Origin: CAJXVA01 sp963761755
Lineage (GTDB): Bacteria; Myxococcota_A; Polyangia; Nannocystales; Nannocystaceae
Direction of reading: 5' to 3'
DNA: 64,000 nucleotides
Assembly: GCA_963761755.1 (NCBI GenBank)
Contig: CAVXIC010000020.1
Coordinates: 90,786-154,785 of the forward strand
Shown here: one piece after another, positions 54,140 through 63,608 of the stretch
How the letters are laid out: every line of letters starts with the position of its first letter
Position numbering within the stretch: the stretch's first letter is position 1
The notes under the pieces: model-generated
Databases searched by the model: none
What the model was told of the DNA's origin: nothing
Seen by the model: the letters and a program-made list of their open reading frames with translations, nothing else
Made by a program: the position numbers and the translations under genes

Positions 54140-55627
54140 CTATCCCGCGCGAATCACCGGCTCCAAGAAGGGTGGGGCGCCGTTGCCCATGAAGCTGATG
54201 CTCACAGGGCGCAGGGTGCCTCCCACCAGCCCCTCCAGCGGGATGAGCGTGCCGCTGTCGGCCACGTAGGGGTCGCCATCGACCATCAGCATCCAGACCC
54301 GGCCCATCGCGTCGATGTCCAGCGACATCACCCGGCTGGGCAAGGCCCCAGTCGCGGGATAGCGCGTGATCGTGCCGGTCGGGTCGCGCACGAGTACCGC
54401 GGGCGGATCCTTGGTGGCGACGGCGATGAAGCCCTGCGGGGTGGCCGCGAGATCGGGGGCCTCGAGTTCTCCCGGAAGCTCGAGTTTGGTGACGACCTCG
54501 CCGGAGATGAGCGTGACCGCATCGTCGGTGTGCGCGACGACGCCGAGGTCTCCGACGCTGCGAAGCTCGGGATAGTGCTGGAGCTCCGCGATCGTGGACA
54601 CGGTGATCGCGTCCCCGTCGAGCTTCGCCCGCACCACGCCATGCTCCGCGGAGATGAGGACGCCCTCGCCCTGCGCGATGAAGGGGTGCAACGCGCCGCG
54701 CTCGGCGCGAAGCTTGGTCGCGTGCCACCCGCTGGTGTCGTGGGCGTAGACGACCCTCCCCGCCATCACCCAGACCGCGCCGGCGGGCGTGTGCACGACG
54801 TCGAGGGACCCAGAGGGCAGGGGTGGATCGATGTCGGAGACGCCGTGAAGCTCCCACGCGCCGTCGATGAGTTCGCCGATGATTGCGGGCTCGTCGGGCG
54901 CGCCCGGGTTGTACGAGACCCAAGGGCCTCCGTGCGGACCGGGACCGTGGGCGCAGAGGGACCCCGCGCTGACGTCCGCGGGGAACTCGGGAAACACGGT
55001 CGCGGTTCCGTCGGGGCGATACTGCCCATACTGGCCGGCGGTGACCCGAAAGAAGAAGCCGTCGGGGAGCGCAGTGTAGACGCCCCCGCGCACGCCGGGC
55101 AGCGCGGCAATGCGGCCGTCGTAGAGCGCGAACGTTCCCGCTGCGTACGCAAACACCGTGACGTCGCCGCGGAGCTCGGGGGGAGGCGGGGCGCCTTCGA
55201 GCGTGAGCACCACTTGGGTGCCCGGCTTCGCGGAGATCACGTCGATGCGAAGCGTGTCGCCCCGAGCGAGCTCCAGCGTGCTCGACTTGGCGAGCTGTGA
55301 CGTGTCGGAGGCCTCGGACCAGTTGTCTTCGGTGCGGACCCAGCCCAGACCCTGAGCGGCGGTCACGGCGACGATGTTCGCGGGGTTCACCCGGTCCGGC
55401 ACCCGGTAGGTCAGCGTGGCCTTGCCTGTGCCTTCGCCCGCCGTCGCGCAGACCACCGCATCGTCCGTGGGGATCAGCCCCTCGAGGTGTGGCTGGGCCC
55501 AGAACTCCGGAACGTTCACGGCCTCACAAGGAGCGCATTCCCCGATGCCGAACGCGCAGAGGGTTTCACAGCCGGCAAGGCCGAGGGACAAGCTGACGGC
55601 GAGCGCAGCAACGCGAAGAGGGTGCAT
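54140..55627 (-). CDS. Lipoprotein with beta-propeller-like repeats
   Basis: From ATG 55627: MHPLRVAALAVSLSLGLAGC, then a Cys-rich neck (ETLCAFGIGECAPCEAV). An Ig-like domain (about 60-165) and a repeat region (GSLDVVHTPAGAVWVMAGRV, PQGFIAVATKDPPAVLVRDP) suggest a propeller. It has 495 residues. It converges on the MATE gene with only seven bases between stops. Function unknown. Confidence 0.75.
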   Translation of the reverse strand: MHPLRVAALAVSLSLGLAGCETLCAFGIGECAPCEAVNVPEFWAQPHLEGLIPTDDAVVCATAGEGTGKATLTYRVPDRVNPANIVAVTAAQGLGWVRTEDNWSEASDTSQLAKSSTLELARGDTLRIDVISAKPGTQVVLTLEGAPPPPELRGDVTVFAYAAGTFALYDGRIAALPGVRGGVYTALPDGFFFRVTAGQYGQYRPDGTATVFPEFPADVSAGSLCAHGPGPHGGPWVSYNPGAPDEPAIIGELIDGAWELHGVSDIDPPLPSGSLDVVHTPAGAVWVMAGRVVYAHDTSGWHATKLRAERGALHPFIAQGEGVLISAEHGVVRAKLDGDAITVSTIAELQHYPELRSVGDLGVVAHTDDAVTLISGEVVTKLELPGELEAPDLAATPQGFIAVATKDPPAVLVRDPTGTITRYPATGALPSRVMSLDIDAMGRVWMLMVDGDPYVADSGTLIPLEGLVGGTLRPVSISFMGNGAPPFLEPVIRAG

Positions 55628-55849
55628 CGGCGATGTCAGCTCTGTTGGGAGTCCAGGCGCCCGGATCAAGAGCCGGAACCGCTTTGGGCCACCCCCAGCC
55701 GCTCGCGGAGTCGGCGAGCCACGTGTCGAGGTTGCGCAGGTGCGAGCGTTCGAGACCGACGAACGTGAGTGTGTCGAGATGAGACATCGGGAGACCGGCC
55801 GGACACGAACTCTGGCCTTGACGAGCCTTCCGGGCGTACGATCGCAGCG

Positions 55850-56914
55850 ATGATGGCGGCATCACTTGGACTCGTCCTGACGCTGCTCGAGCCGGCGGAG
55901 CCGCTGCCGGAGCCGGACTACACCCCGACGTCGTCGAAGGCGCCCGATGCCGAGCCGATCGGGCCGTCGCAGCCGGAGCCCGAGCCCGAACCGGAGGCGC
56001 AACCCGAACCGGAGGCGCAGCGCGAGGCCTCGCCGCCGTCGCCCAAGTTCAACCGCCACGGTGTCGGCGCGCGTGCGGGCATGGTGGTCGTGCCGACGTG
56101 GATCCTCTCGCGGTGGGTGGAGACGCAGACCAACGCGCTGTGCCGGGGTGAAGCGGTCGGGGGGTACGCGCGCGAGCGCGGCTTGCTGCGCACCGACGGC
56201 TGCAACTTCTACGCGGGCTTCGAGTACGTCTACAGGCACTCCCGGGTCCTGGACATCGTGGGATCGGTCGGCTACCAGAGCGCAAAGCTTCCCGAGGGCT
56301 TCTGGCTCGACAAGGGGCGCTACCGCGGCACGTCGGAGTCGCTGGTGGCCGCGGACTACACCGAGGTCGACCTGGGCATGCTCTTCTTCGAGGCGGACGT
56401 CATCGCCCGGGCGCCGATCATCGAGGGGGACAACGTCGAGCTGGGCATCGGCGGTGGCGGCGGCCTGGGGCTGGGCATCATCTTCGGCGACATCTACCAG
56501 ACGGGCATCGGCAACAGCCCCGACGGCTACGTCCCGGGCCAGGGACCCACGGCCGCGGACACCTGCCAAACGCCCGAGGACCTCGGCGACTTCAACCGGT
56601 GCACGCCGCGCTACGACGTCACGCTCGACCCCGACGGTGCATCCCCGAACCCCGACGATCTCGACGACCCCAACAACGAGCTCTACGCCAGCTGCAACGG
56701 GAAGGGCTGCAGCAAGTCCGACCTCGCGGCGTTCGGCTACCGCACCAAGTCGAGCAGCATTCCGCCGGTGATCCCGGTGGTGAACCTGATCCTCAGCGCG
56801 CGAATGATCATCAAGGACACGGTCGGAGTGACGCTCAATGGCGGGTTCAACACCGGCTTCTACTTCGGCGGCTCGCTCACCTACTTCTTCGGCAAGGACT
56901 TCCAGAGCCGATGA
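55850..56914 (+). CDS. Outer-membrane beta-barrel-like protein with Pro-Glu spacer
   Basis: A short signal peptide (MMAASLGLVLTLLEPAEP), a PEPEPEPEAQPEPEAQ spacer and a strand-rich domain with Gly-rich hairpins (GIGGGGGLGLGIIFG) ending GGSLTYFFGKDFQSR suggest an outer-membrane barrel with a long loop carrying four Cys. It has 354 residues. Its stop overlaps the start of the PPK2 gene (ATGA). Confidence 0.7.
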   Translation: MMAASLGLVLTLLEPAEPLPEPDYTPTSSKAPDAEPIGPSQPEPEPEPEAQPEPEAQREASPPSPKFNRHGVGARAGMVVVPTWILSRWVETQTNALCRGEAVGGYARERGLLRTDGCNFYAGFEYVYRHSRVLDIVGSVGYQSAKLPEGFWLDKGRYRGTSESLVAADYTEVDLGMLFFEADVIARAPIIEGDNVELGIGGGGGLGLGIIFGDIYQTGIGNSPDGYVPGQGPTAADTCQTPEDLGDFNRCTPRYDVTLDPDGASPNPDDLDDPNNELYASCNGKGCSKSDLAAFGYRTKSSSIPPVIPVVNLILSARMIIKDTVGVTLNGGFNTGFYFGGSLTYFFGKDFQSR

Positions 56915-57837
56915 CCACAGACGGTGCCGACAATGGATCTGCGGCGGAAGACTGGCTGAAGGCCGAGCTGGTCGACGCCGTCGACGAGGAGGTCGAACTC
57001 GAGCTCGAAGACGCGATGCTGAGCCTCGAGATCGCGCGCATCTACCGGGAGAAGCATCCCGACGAGATGGACCGGCGCACCTACTTCCTCGAGTTGCTGA
57101 GGCTGCAGGCCGAGCTGATCCGGCTGCAGGAGTGGGTGGCCGAGCACGGCAAGAAGGTCGTGGTCATCTTCGAGGGGCGCGACAGCGCGGGCAAGGGCGG
57201 GGCGATCAAGCGGATCGCCCAGAGGCTCAACCCGCGGATCGTTCGAACCGTCGCGCTGCCCGCTCCCAGCGATCGCGAGAAGAGCCAGTGGTACTTTCAG
57301 CGGTACGTGCCGCACCTGCCGGCCGGTGGCGAAATCGTGCTCTTCGACCGCAGTTGGTACAACCGCTGCGGCGTCGAGCGGGTGATGGGATTCGCCTCGG
57401 AGACCGAGGTCGAGGACTTCTTCCACGACGTCCCGGAGTTCGAGCGGATGCTGGTCCGCTCGGGGATTCGCGTGATCAAGTACTGGTTTTCGATCAGCGA
57501 TGAGGAGCAGCAGATGCGCTTCTTGATGCGGATCCACGACCCGCTCAAGCAGTGGAAGCTCAGCCCGATGGATCTCCAGTCGCGCGTGCGCTGGGAGCAG
57601 TACACCAAGGCCAAGGAGGAAATGTTCGAGCGCACGAACATTCCCGAGGCGCCCTGGTACATCGTCGAGGCCAACGACAAGAAGCGGGCGCGGCTCAACT
57701 GCATCGATCACCTGCTGAGCCTGATCCCCTACGCGGAGGTGCCCCACGAGCAGCCCGCGCTACCCGAGCGGGTCTTCAATCCGCAGTACGAACGCGCAAC
57801 GCTCCCACAGGAGCTGTACGTGCCCGGAAAGTACTGA
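56911..57837 (+). CDS. ppk2: Polyphosphate kinase 2
   Basis: PPK2 uses polyphosphate to phosphorylate nucleotides (or the reverse). The 308-residue single-domain protein has Walker A FEGRDSAGKGGAIKR (about 88-101), Walker B VLFDRSWYNR (Asp146) and the lid region MRFLMRIHDPLKQWKLSP. This matches PPK2 class I length and motifs. Nucleotide preference cannot be read directly. Translational coupling to an outer-membrane-type protein is unusual. Confidence 0.93.
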   Translation: MTTDGADNGSAAEDWLKAELVDAVDEEVELELEDAMLSLEIARIYREKHPDEMDRRTYFLELLRLQAELIRLQEWVAEHGKKVVVIFEGRDSAGKGGAIKRIAQRLNPRIVRTVALPAPSDREKSQWYFQRYVPHLPAGGEIVLFDRSWYNRCGVERVMGFASETEVEDFFHDVPEFERMLVRSGIRVIKYWFSISDEEQQMRFLMRIHDPLKQWKLSPMDLQSRVRWEQYTKAKEEMFERTNIPEAPWYIVEANDKKRARLNCIDHLLSLIPYAEVPHEQPALPERVFNPQYERATLPQELYVPGKY

Positions 57838-57920
57838 CGCGCCGGACTCGCGGCTCAGGACGGGGAGGCGCGGACCTTTCGTTGGGAACCTTCGTCACCC
57901 GCGGCTGTCCGTGGGTGTAG

Positions 57921-60900
57921 ATGCGAGGCGCGTGCTGGTGGGTCCTGATCCTGCTCAGCGTCGTTGCGTGTGTGCGTCCGGCGGTCTCGCCACGCACGCC
58001 CGCGCCGCCGCTGCTGCAGGCGCAGGTGCGAGGGGTGTTCGATCCCCTCGCGCAGGTCGAGGGTCGTCCATCGTCGCACGAGGCTGGCCCGCTCCGGGTG
58101 CTCGACGTGCAGCCCGTCGATCGGAGCGGTGGGTTGCCGATTCAGCTGCGCTTCGATCGGCCGGTCGCACGGGCCGACGCGCTGCCCGAGGCGGGGCTGG
58201 TGGTCGAGCAGCAGCGCCGCGATGGACGGTGGATCAACGTGGAGGGCGTGAGCGCATGGGCGCGAACGGACCGTTTGCGCTTCGAGCCGCGGACGCCGCT
58301 GCCTGGGGCCCATCGGATCCGGGTGCGGCTCGAGGGGGCGGTGGACGGCATCGAAGATGTCGGGTGGAGCTTCGAGACCCAGCCTCCTGGGCTCGACCTC
58401 GTCGAGGGCTGGCGGACGCGGCGGAGCGACGAGTCGTTCTGGGTGTGGTGTGACGAGCTGCTCTCGCCCGACGTGCTGGCGGCCCACCTCGAGGTCCGAG
58501 ACGAAGCAGGGCGAGCAGTCCCGGTCCGCGTCGAGCGGGCGACGGAAGAGGACGACAGCAGGGGCTCGATGCTCGTCGTGTCCCCCGCCACCCGCTGGCC
58601 GCCCGGTGAGACGCTGCGGGTGGAGGTCGAAGGGGACTTTCGCACCGACGGGGGTGTCCTGCCCTTGGGCGAAGCGCTGGTGTGGTCGCTGGAGACGCTG
58701 GCGCCGTTTCGGATCCGCGGGATCACCTGCGCGGACGGAACGACGGGGCCGTGCCCGCTGGGTCCGGTCACCCTCGAGCTGGGCAACGACCCGGAGGCGC
58801 TCGAGGGAATCCGCATGCACCCGAAGCCCGAAGGCTTCGCGGTGTGGTGGGCTGAGCATGGGGTGGTCCTGGGCGGAAACTTCGAGCCTGGGCGTCGCTA
58901 CACGATCATCCTCCCCCGGGACCTTCAAGACGACGACGCGCAGCGTCTGGAGGGTCCCCGGACGACGACGGTGCGCTTCACCGACGTCCAGGCACCCGGC
59001 TACGCAGCGCTGCGTCTGTCGAGCACCAGCGGCGTGTTCGCGCAGCCGCAGGACGCGAGGATCGGCGTGCTCGGCGGGCGGGTGCGGGCGGTCGAGGTTC
59101 GGATCTCGGTGCTCGATCCCACAGCCGCCGCGCCGTACCTGCGCCACAGCAACGACGTGCCATGGCCCACCAACGCCCCGACGACGCGCCTGGAGGTCGA
59201 GCTCACAGGTGGGACGCGGGTCCTGGATCTGAGCCGCTTCGCGGGGCGCGGAGACACGGTCTTGGTGGAGGTTCGGCCGACGTCGTTCGCCGAGCACACC
59301 ACCGCGGAGATCGAGCCGGTTCGCGGAGTGTTTCGGATCAGCGCGCTCGGGGTCTGGACGCACAGCGGGCCCGCGCGGGGGATCTTGCGGGCGTCGGCGC
59401 TGGACACCGGGCACCCCATCGCGGGCGCGCACGTCGAGGCGGTGGACGAGGCGGGGACCCGCGTGCTCGGCAAGACCAACGCCGACGGCCTGCTCGCGCT
59501 TCCGGGCGCGGTGAACCTCGACGCCCCCACCGTGCTGGTCGTGCGCTCGGGGGACGATGCGTTGGCGGTGCCGCTTCGGGCTTTTCCGTGGGGCGCCGAC
59601 CACCGGAATTCCTGTCGCGTCGATACCCGCGGACGCTGCTCGTATCGTCGCGCTCGGGACTTCGAAGGAGAGCACCCACAGCCCGCTCCGCCCAAGCCCC
59701 TCCGACCCGGCGAGCGTGCCTTGGTCGAGCTGGGCATCGGTCGCTCGGTCTTCATGCCCGGTGAGACGATCCACGTCGCGGGGTGGGCGGGCGTGTCGAC
59801 GCCCCACCGCAAACACAACACGCGGCGGGTGCCCAAGGGGACGACCGCGGCGCTCACGCTGGTTGCGGACGGCACCACCGTGGCGAGCAGGACCACCACC
59901 GTCAGTGCCGACGGCAGATTCGTCGAGTCGATCCGAATCCCGCAGGAGGCCGCGCTGGGGTCCTACGCAGTGACGGTGGAGATGCTTGGCGGGAGCGACC
60001 GGGTTGGGCTGGCGGTTTCGGAGGTCCGACTGCCGACCTTCGAGGTGGACGCCGAGCCCAAGCGGGACGAGATCGTCCGGGGCGAGGTGCTGGAGGTGGA
60101 CGTGCGGGCGAAGTATCTCAGCGGCGAGCCGGCACCGCTCCGGCAGCTCGATTGGACCGTGGACTGCCACGGCGACGGGGCGTACCTGCCGGACCTCGAC
60201 GAGGCCTTCAGCGTCTGGACCGACGCCGCGGTGCCGCTGTGGACCCGCCGCGGGCGTTTGACGGGCACCGGGACGACCCTGCAGCTGCGTCTGGCGACCG
60301 ATACCCTCGACCACCGCTCGGCGCGGTTCTGCGCGGTCTCGGTCGCAGGCCAGGACGCTTCGCACCAGCCGGTCGGGACGGACACCTGGGTCTTCGTGCA
60401 TCCGGGGCCGGGGTACGTCGCGCTCGCAGTCCCGCAGCCCCTGCGCGGGGGAGACCGGCCGCTGCTGCGGGCGATGGTCGTCGACCGGCAGGGCCAACCG
60501 CTCGCTGCGGAGCGGCTCGGGGTTGCCCTGGATCGCCTCGAGGGGCGCAAATCCATCCGATTGAAGCAGTGCGAGACCGAGTCGGTCGGGGCCGGCGTGC
60601 AGGTCCGCTGCCGGGCCCCCGCGCTAGCGCCCGGGAAGCACGAGATCCGGGTCTGGGCGGAGGTGGGCGGGGAGACCCTGGAGCTGGAGCGCCATGTCGA
60701 GGTTCAGTCCCCGCCGCCGCCGGAGGTTGCGAAGGCTGCGAAGGTTGCGACAGCGAGCCCCGAGGTCGCGCTCCGTCCACCCGAGCCCGAGCCGACGCTG
60801 GAGATGCACGGCCCAGACGAGGCGAAGTGGGGCGAGCCGATCGCGCTGAGCATCACCGCGCCGTGGTGGAGTGCGGAGGGTGTGCTGACGGTGGAGCAGA

Positions 60901-63608
60901 CCGGGCTGCGCGAGACGAGGCCGTTCACGCTGCATCGCGGCAAGGCCCAGCTGACGGTGCGGGCGGCCGAGGGTGCGGGACCACTCCTGGAGCTGACGGC
61001 GCGGGTGGATCGACCCGACGCGCCGCGCCCCGACGTGCCGCGGGCCCGGGCAGAGGTGGTCACGGCAAGCCATACGGTCCACGTCGAGGACCGGACGCAT
61101 CTGAAGGTGGACGTGCTCGCCCCCGACCAGGTCACGCCTGGCAGCGAGACGGCGTTCACCGTGCGGGTCCACGATGCGCAGGGCCACCCGATCGACGCCC
61201 GACTCGCGGTGTGGGTCGTAGACGACGCGGTCCACCAGCTGCGCGGGCCGCCCCGCGTCGCGTTGGAGCAGACCTTCAATCCGCCTCGCCCGCTCGAGTC
61301 CGTGTTCACGGACATGCGCGCCGCGTTGTTGGAGCCGTTCAACCCCTTCTGGAGGTCGCGGGGCGTCGGCACGCCGCGCATACGGCAAGCGAAGGCGGAG
61401 GTCAGAGGGGCGCTCGACGTCGTGGTGCGCCAGCGGTTCGACCCGGCGCCCCTGTTCATCGGAGACATCGGGACGGGGCCGGACGGATCGGTGCGCATTC
61501 CGTTGCGGCTCGCGGACGATCTCACCCGGTTTCGCATCGAGGTGATCGCGTCGGCGGAGCTGGCGGCCGGAACGGGTCCGGCGATCTTCGGGCGTGGCGA
61601 GGCGCGCATTGAAGCGACGACTCCGCTTCCCGTCCGCGCGGCGCTGCCCCGCACCCTGCGTCCGGGCGACACGGCACAGCTGGCGGCGATCGTGACGGTC
61701 GCCGAGGACGGAACGCTCGAGGTTCGGGCACAGACGAAGGCCGAAAGGATCCAGGTGGTCGGTCCCACGGCTCGGGTCCGTCGCGTGCAGGCCGGTCAGG
61801 TGGTCCGCGTGCCGTTCTCGGTCGAGGCAGCCCGGGTAGGGGACGACACCGTCAGCTTCTCTGCCATCCTTCGGCGCCCGGGGGGAGAGGCGCTGCGCGG
61901 CGCGGTGGCGCGACCGCTGGCGGTGCAGCCGGAGCGCACGTCGGTGGAGCGAGCGGCCGTCTACGGAAGCGTGGCGACGGATCGTCCCGTCGCGATCCCG
62001 GTCGTGCTGCCGACGGCCGCGCGCGGGTCCATCGATGTGGCGGTCACGACCACGGCGCTGGGCGACCTGCGGGACGCGGCGGAGTATCTGGTCGACTACC
62101 CCTATGGGTGCGTGGAGCAGACGGCCAGCCGCCTGATCCCGCTGGTGGCGATGCGCTCGCTGCCGGGGGTCCCCAACCCGCAGAAGCGAATCGCGGAGGC
62201 GATTGCCCACCTGCAGTCGATGCAGCTGCCTAGCGGTCACTACACCTACTGGCCCGGCACCACAGAGGTCTCTCGCGTGGGGACGGCGTACGCGACGTGG
62301 GTGCTGCTGATGGCCCGGGACGCGGGGGTGATGGTGCCCGCGGAGGGGCTGGCGCGGGCGCTGAACGTGCTTCGTGCCGATCTTGCAGCGTCGCTGCCCG
62401 ACACGCCCGCGGTGCGGGACAACGCGCTGGTGGAGCGGGTGATGGCCCTGCGCGCGGTGGCGGAGTCGGGGCCGGTGTCACCCGACGCGATCGAGCGCGT
62501 CTGGGTTCACCGCGGGCGCCTTCCGGCGTTCTCACGCCTGTTGCTGCTGCAGGCGCTGCATCGGATCGATCCCACCGACGTCCGAATCGCGCCCCTGCTG
62601 ATGTCGCTGTCGTCGTCGATCGAGCAGCGCCAGGGCGTGGTCCACGTCGTGGATCCGTCCGAGTCGCAGTGGTGGTGGGCGTTCGCCTCGCAGACGCGTT
62701 CCGACGCGATCGCCTTGATGACGCTGCAGCAGGTCGCACCGGACGACCCTCGGATCGAGAAGCTGGTCGCGGGGCTGCGGGAGGCCCGGCGTGGCGGTCG
62801 CTGGCGGAACACCCAGGAGAACGCGTTCGCCCTGCTCGCGCTGTCGCGCTACGCGAGCGCCGCGGAGTCGGTGACGCCCGAGCACCGGGTGCAGGCGTGG
62901 ATCGGGACCACGCGGGTAGTCGACGTCGAGCAGCTCGGCTTCGATGTGCGACCCCGCAGCGGCGTGGTGTCGCTGCGGGAGGCGCTGGGCGATCGAAGGG
63001 GCGACCGCGCGCACGTGGTCATTCACCGGGAGGGCCAGGGCCGCGCCTACTACCGCGTCGGGGTCGAGTGGACGCCCCAGGACGCGCCAGCCCGCAGTCA
63101 GGGGCTGTCGATCCACCGCACGATCCCGACGGAGATCGGGGTCGGAGACACCGCAATGATCCAGGTGTCGCTCTGGGCGGACGCGGCGGTGCATCACCTG
63201 GCGGTCGAGGTCCCGCTGCCGGCAGGTCTGGAGGCCGTCGACACCGCGCTGGGCGGCGGCGCTCGAGCACGGGTCCTCGGGTCGGAGACGCACTCTGCCT
63301 TTCTCAGCCACCGCGAGGTCCGGCCCGATCGCGTGGTGCTGTTCTTCGACAGCCTGCCCCCGGGTACGACGGAGCACACCATCCCCATCGTCGCGACCAC
63401 ACCGGGGCGCTACACGATGCCCGCGGCGGTGGCCGAGGCGATGTACGAGCCGGAGACGCGGGCGCGCACGACCGTCGGGGTGGTGCGGGTGTTCGAACGG
63501 GCCCCTCGAGCTTCCCGCCATCACGAGCCTGCTCGAGTCCCAGCTGCGTTCGGTCTCACCCCGTCGACTCTCCTGGATGACGCTCCTGGCTCGCGTCTTC
63601 CGCATTGA
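57921..63608 (+). CDS. Alpha-2-macroglobulin-like protease inhibitor, 3' end replaced by IS91 DNA
   Basis: This 1895-residue periplasmic lipoprotein traps attacking proteases. The lipobox is LILLSVVAC. Many macroglobulin beta-domains follow, then the A2M domain (RFDPAPLFIGDIGTGPDGSV), the thioester site YPYGCVEQT (Cys1397-Gln1400) and the helical thioester domain. The receptor-binding-like end reaches MYEPETRARTTVGVVRVF. Shortly after that (about 63500) the sequence matches IS91 transposase coding DNA in another frame, so the last 30 or so residues are not native. The usual partner gene, penicillin-binding protein 1C, is not in the window. Confidence 0.92.
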   Translation: MRGACWWVLILLSVVACVRPAVSPRTPAPPLLQAQVRGVFDPLAQVEGRPSSHEAGPLRVLDVQPVDRSGGLPIQLRFDRPVARADALPEAGLVVEQQRRDGRWINVEGVSAWARTDRLRFEPRTPLPGAHRIRVRLEGAVDGIEDVGWSFETQPPGLDLVEGWRTRRSDESFWVWCDELLSPDVLAAHLEVRDEAGRAVPVRVERATEEDDSRGSMLVVSPATRWPPGETLRVEVEGDFRTDGGVLPLGEALVWSLETLAPFRIRGITCADGTTGPCPLGPVTLELGNDPEALEGIRMHPKPEGFAVWWAEHGVVLGGNFEPGRRYTIILPRDLQDDDAQRLEGPRTTTVRFTDVQAPGYAALRLSSTSGVFAQPQDARIGVLGGRVRAVEVRISVLDPTAAAPYLRHSNDVPWPTNAPTTRLEVELTGGTRVLDLSRFAGRGDTVLVEVRPTSFAEHTTAEIEPVRGVFRISALGVWTHSGPARGILRASALDTGHPIAGAHVEAVDEAGTRVLGKTNADGLLALPGAVNLDAPTVLVVRSGDDALAVPLRAFPWGADHRNSCRVDTRGRCSYRRARDFEGEHPQPAPPKPLRPGERALVELGIGRSVFMPGETIHVAGWAGVSTPHRKHNTRRVPKGTTAALTLVADGTTVASRTTTVSADGRFVESIRIPQEAALGSYAVTVEMLGGSDRVGLAVSEVRLPTFEVDAEPKRDEIVRGEVLEVDVRAKYLSGEPAPLRQLDWTVDCHGDGAYLPDLDEAFSVWTDAAVPLWTRRGRLTGTGTTLQLRLATDTLDHRSARFCAVSVAGQDASHQPVGTDTWVFVHPGPGYVALAVPQPLRGGDRPLLRAMVVDRQGQPLAAERLGVALDRLEGRKSIRLKQCETESVGAGVQVRCRAPALAPGKHEIRVWAEVGGETLELERHVEVQSPPPPEVAKAAKVATASPEVALRPPEPEPTLEMHGPDEAKWGEPIALSITAPWWSAEGVLTVEQTGLRETRPFTLHRGKAQLTVRAAEGAGPLLELTARVDRPDAPRPDVPRARAEVVTASHTVHVEDRTHLKVDVLAPDQVTPGSETAFTVRVHDAQGHPIDARLAVWVVDDAVHQLRGPPRVALEQTFNPPRPLESVFTDMRAALLEPFNPFWRSRGVGTPRIRQAKAEVRGALDVVVRQRFDPAPLFIGDIGTGPDGSVRIPLRLADDLTRFRIEVIASAELAAGTGPAIFGRGEARIEATTPLPVRAALPRTLRPGDTAQLAAIVTVAEDGTLEVRAQTKAERIQVVGPTARVRRVQAGQVVRVPFSVEAARVGDDTVSFSAILRRPGGEALRGAVARPLAVQPERTSVERAAVYGSVATDRPVAIPVVLPTAARGSIDVAVTTTALGDLRDAAEYLVDYPYGCVEQTASRLIPLVAMRSLPGVPNPQKRIAEAIAHLQSMQLPSGHYTYWPGTTEVSRVGTAYATWVLLMARDAGVMVPAEGLARALNVLRADLAASLPDTPAVRDNALVERVMALRAVAESGPVSPDAIERVWVHRGRLPAFSRLLLLQALHRIDPTDVRIAPLLMSLSSSIEQRQGVVHVVDPSESQWWWAFASQTRSDAIALMTLQQVAPDDPRIEKLVAGLREARRGGRWRNTQENAFALLALSRYASAAESVTPEHRVQAWIGTTRVVDVEQLGFDVRPRSGVVSLREALGDRRGDRAHVVIHREGQGRAYYRVGVEWTPQDAPARSQGLSIHRTIPTEIGVGDTAMIQVSLWADAAVHHLAVEVPLPAGLEAVDTALGGGARARVLGSETHSAFLSHREVRPDRVVLFFDSLPPGTTEHTIPIVATTPGRYTMPAAVAEAMYEPETRARTTVGVVRVFERAPRASRHHEPARVPAAFGLTPSTLLDDAPGSRLPH

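Noticed and set aside
57855..60497. Minus-strand open frame of 880 codons
   Set aside because: It lies entirely opposite the alpha-2-macroglobulin gene, is Arg/His/Asp-rich, and exists only because high GC removes stop codons.
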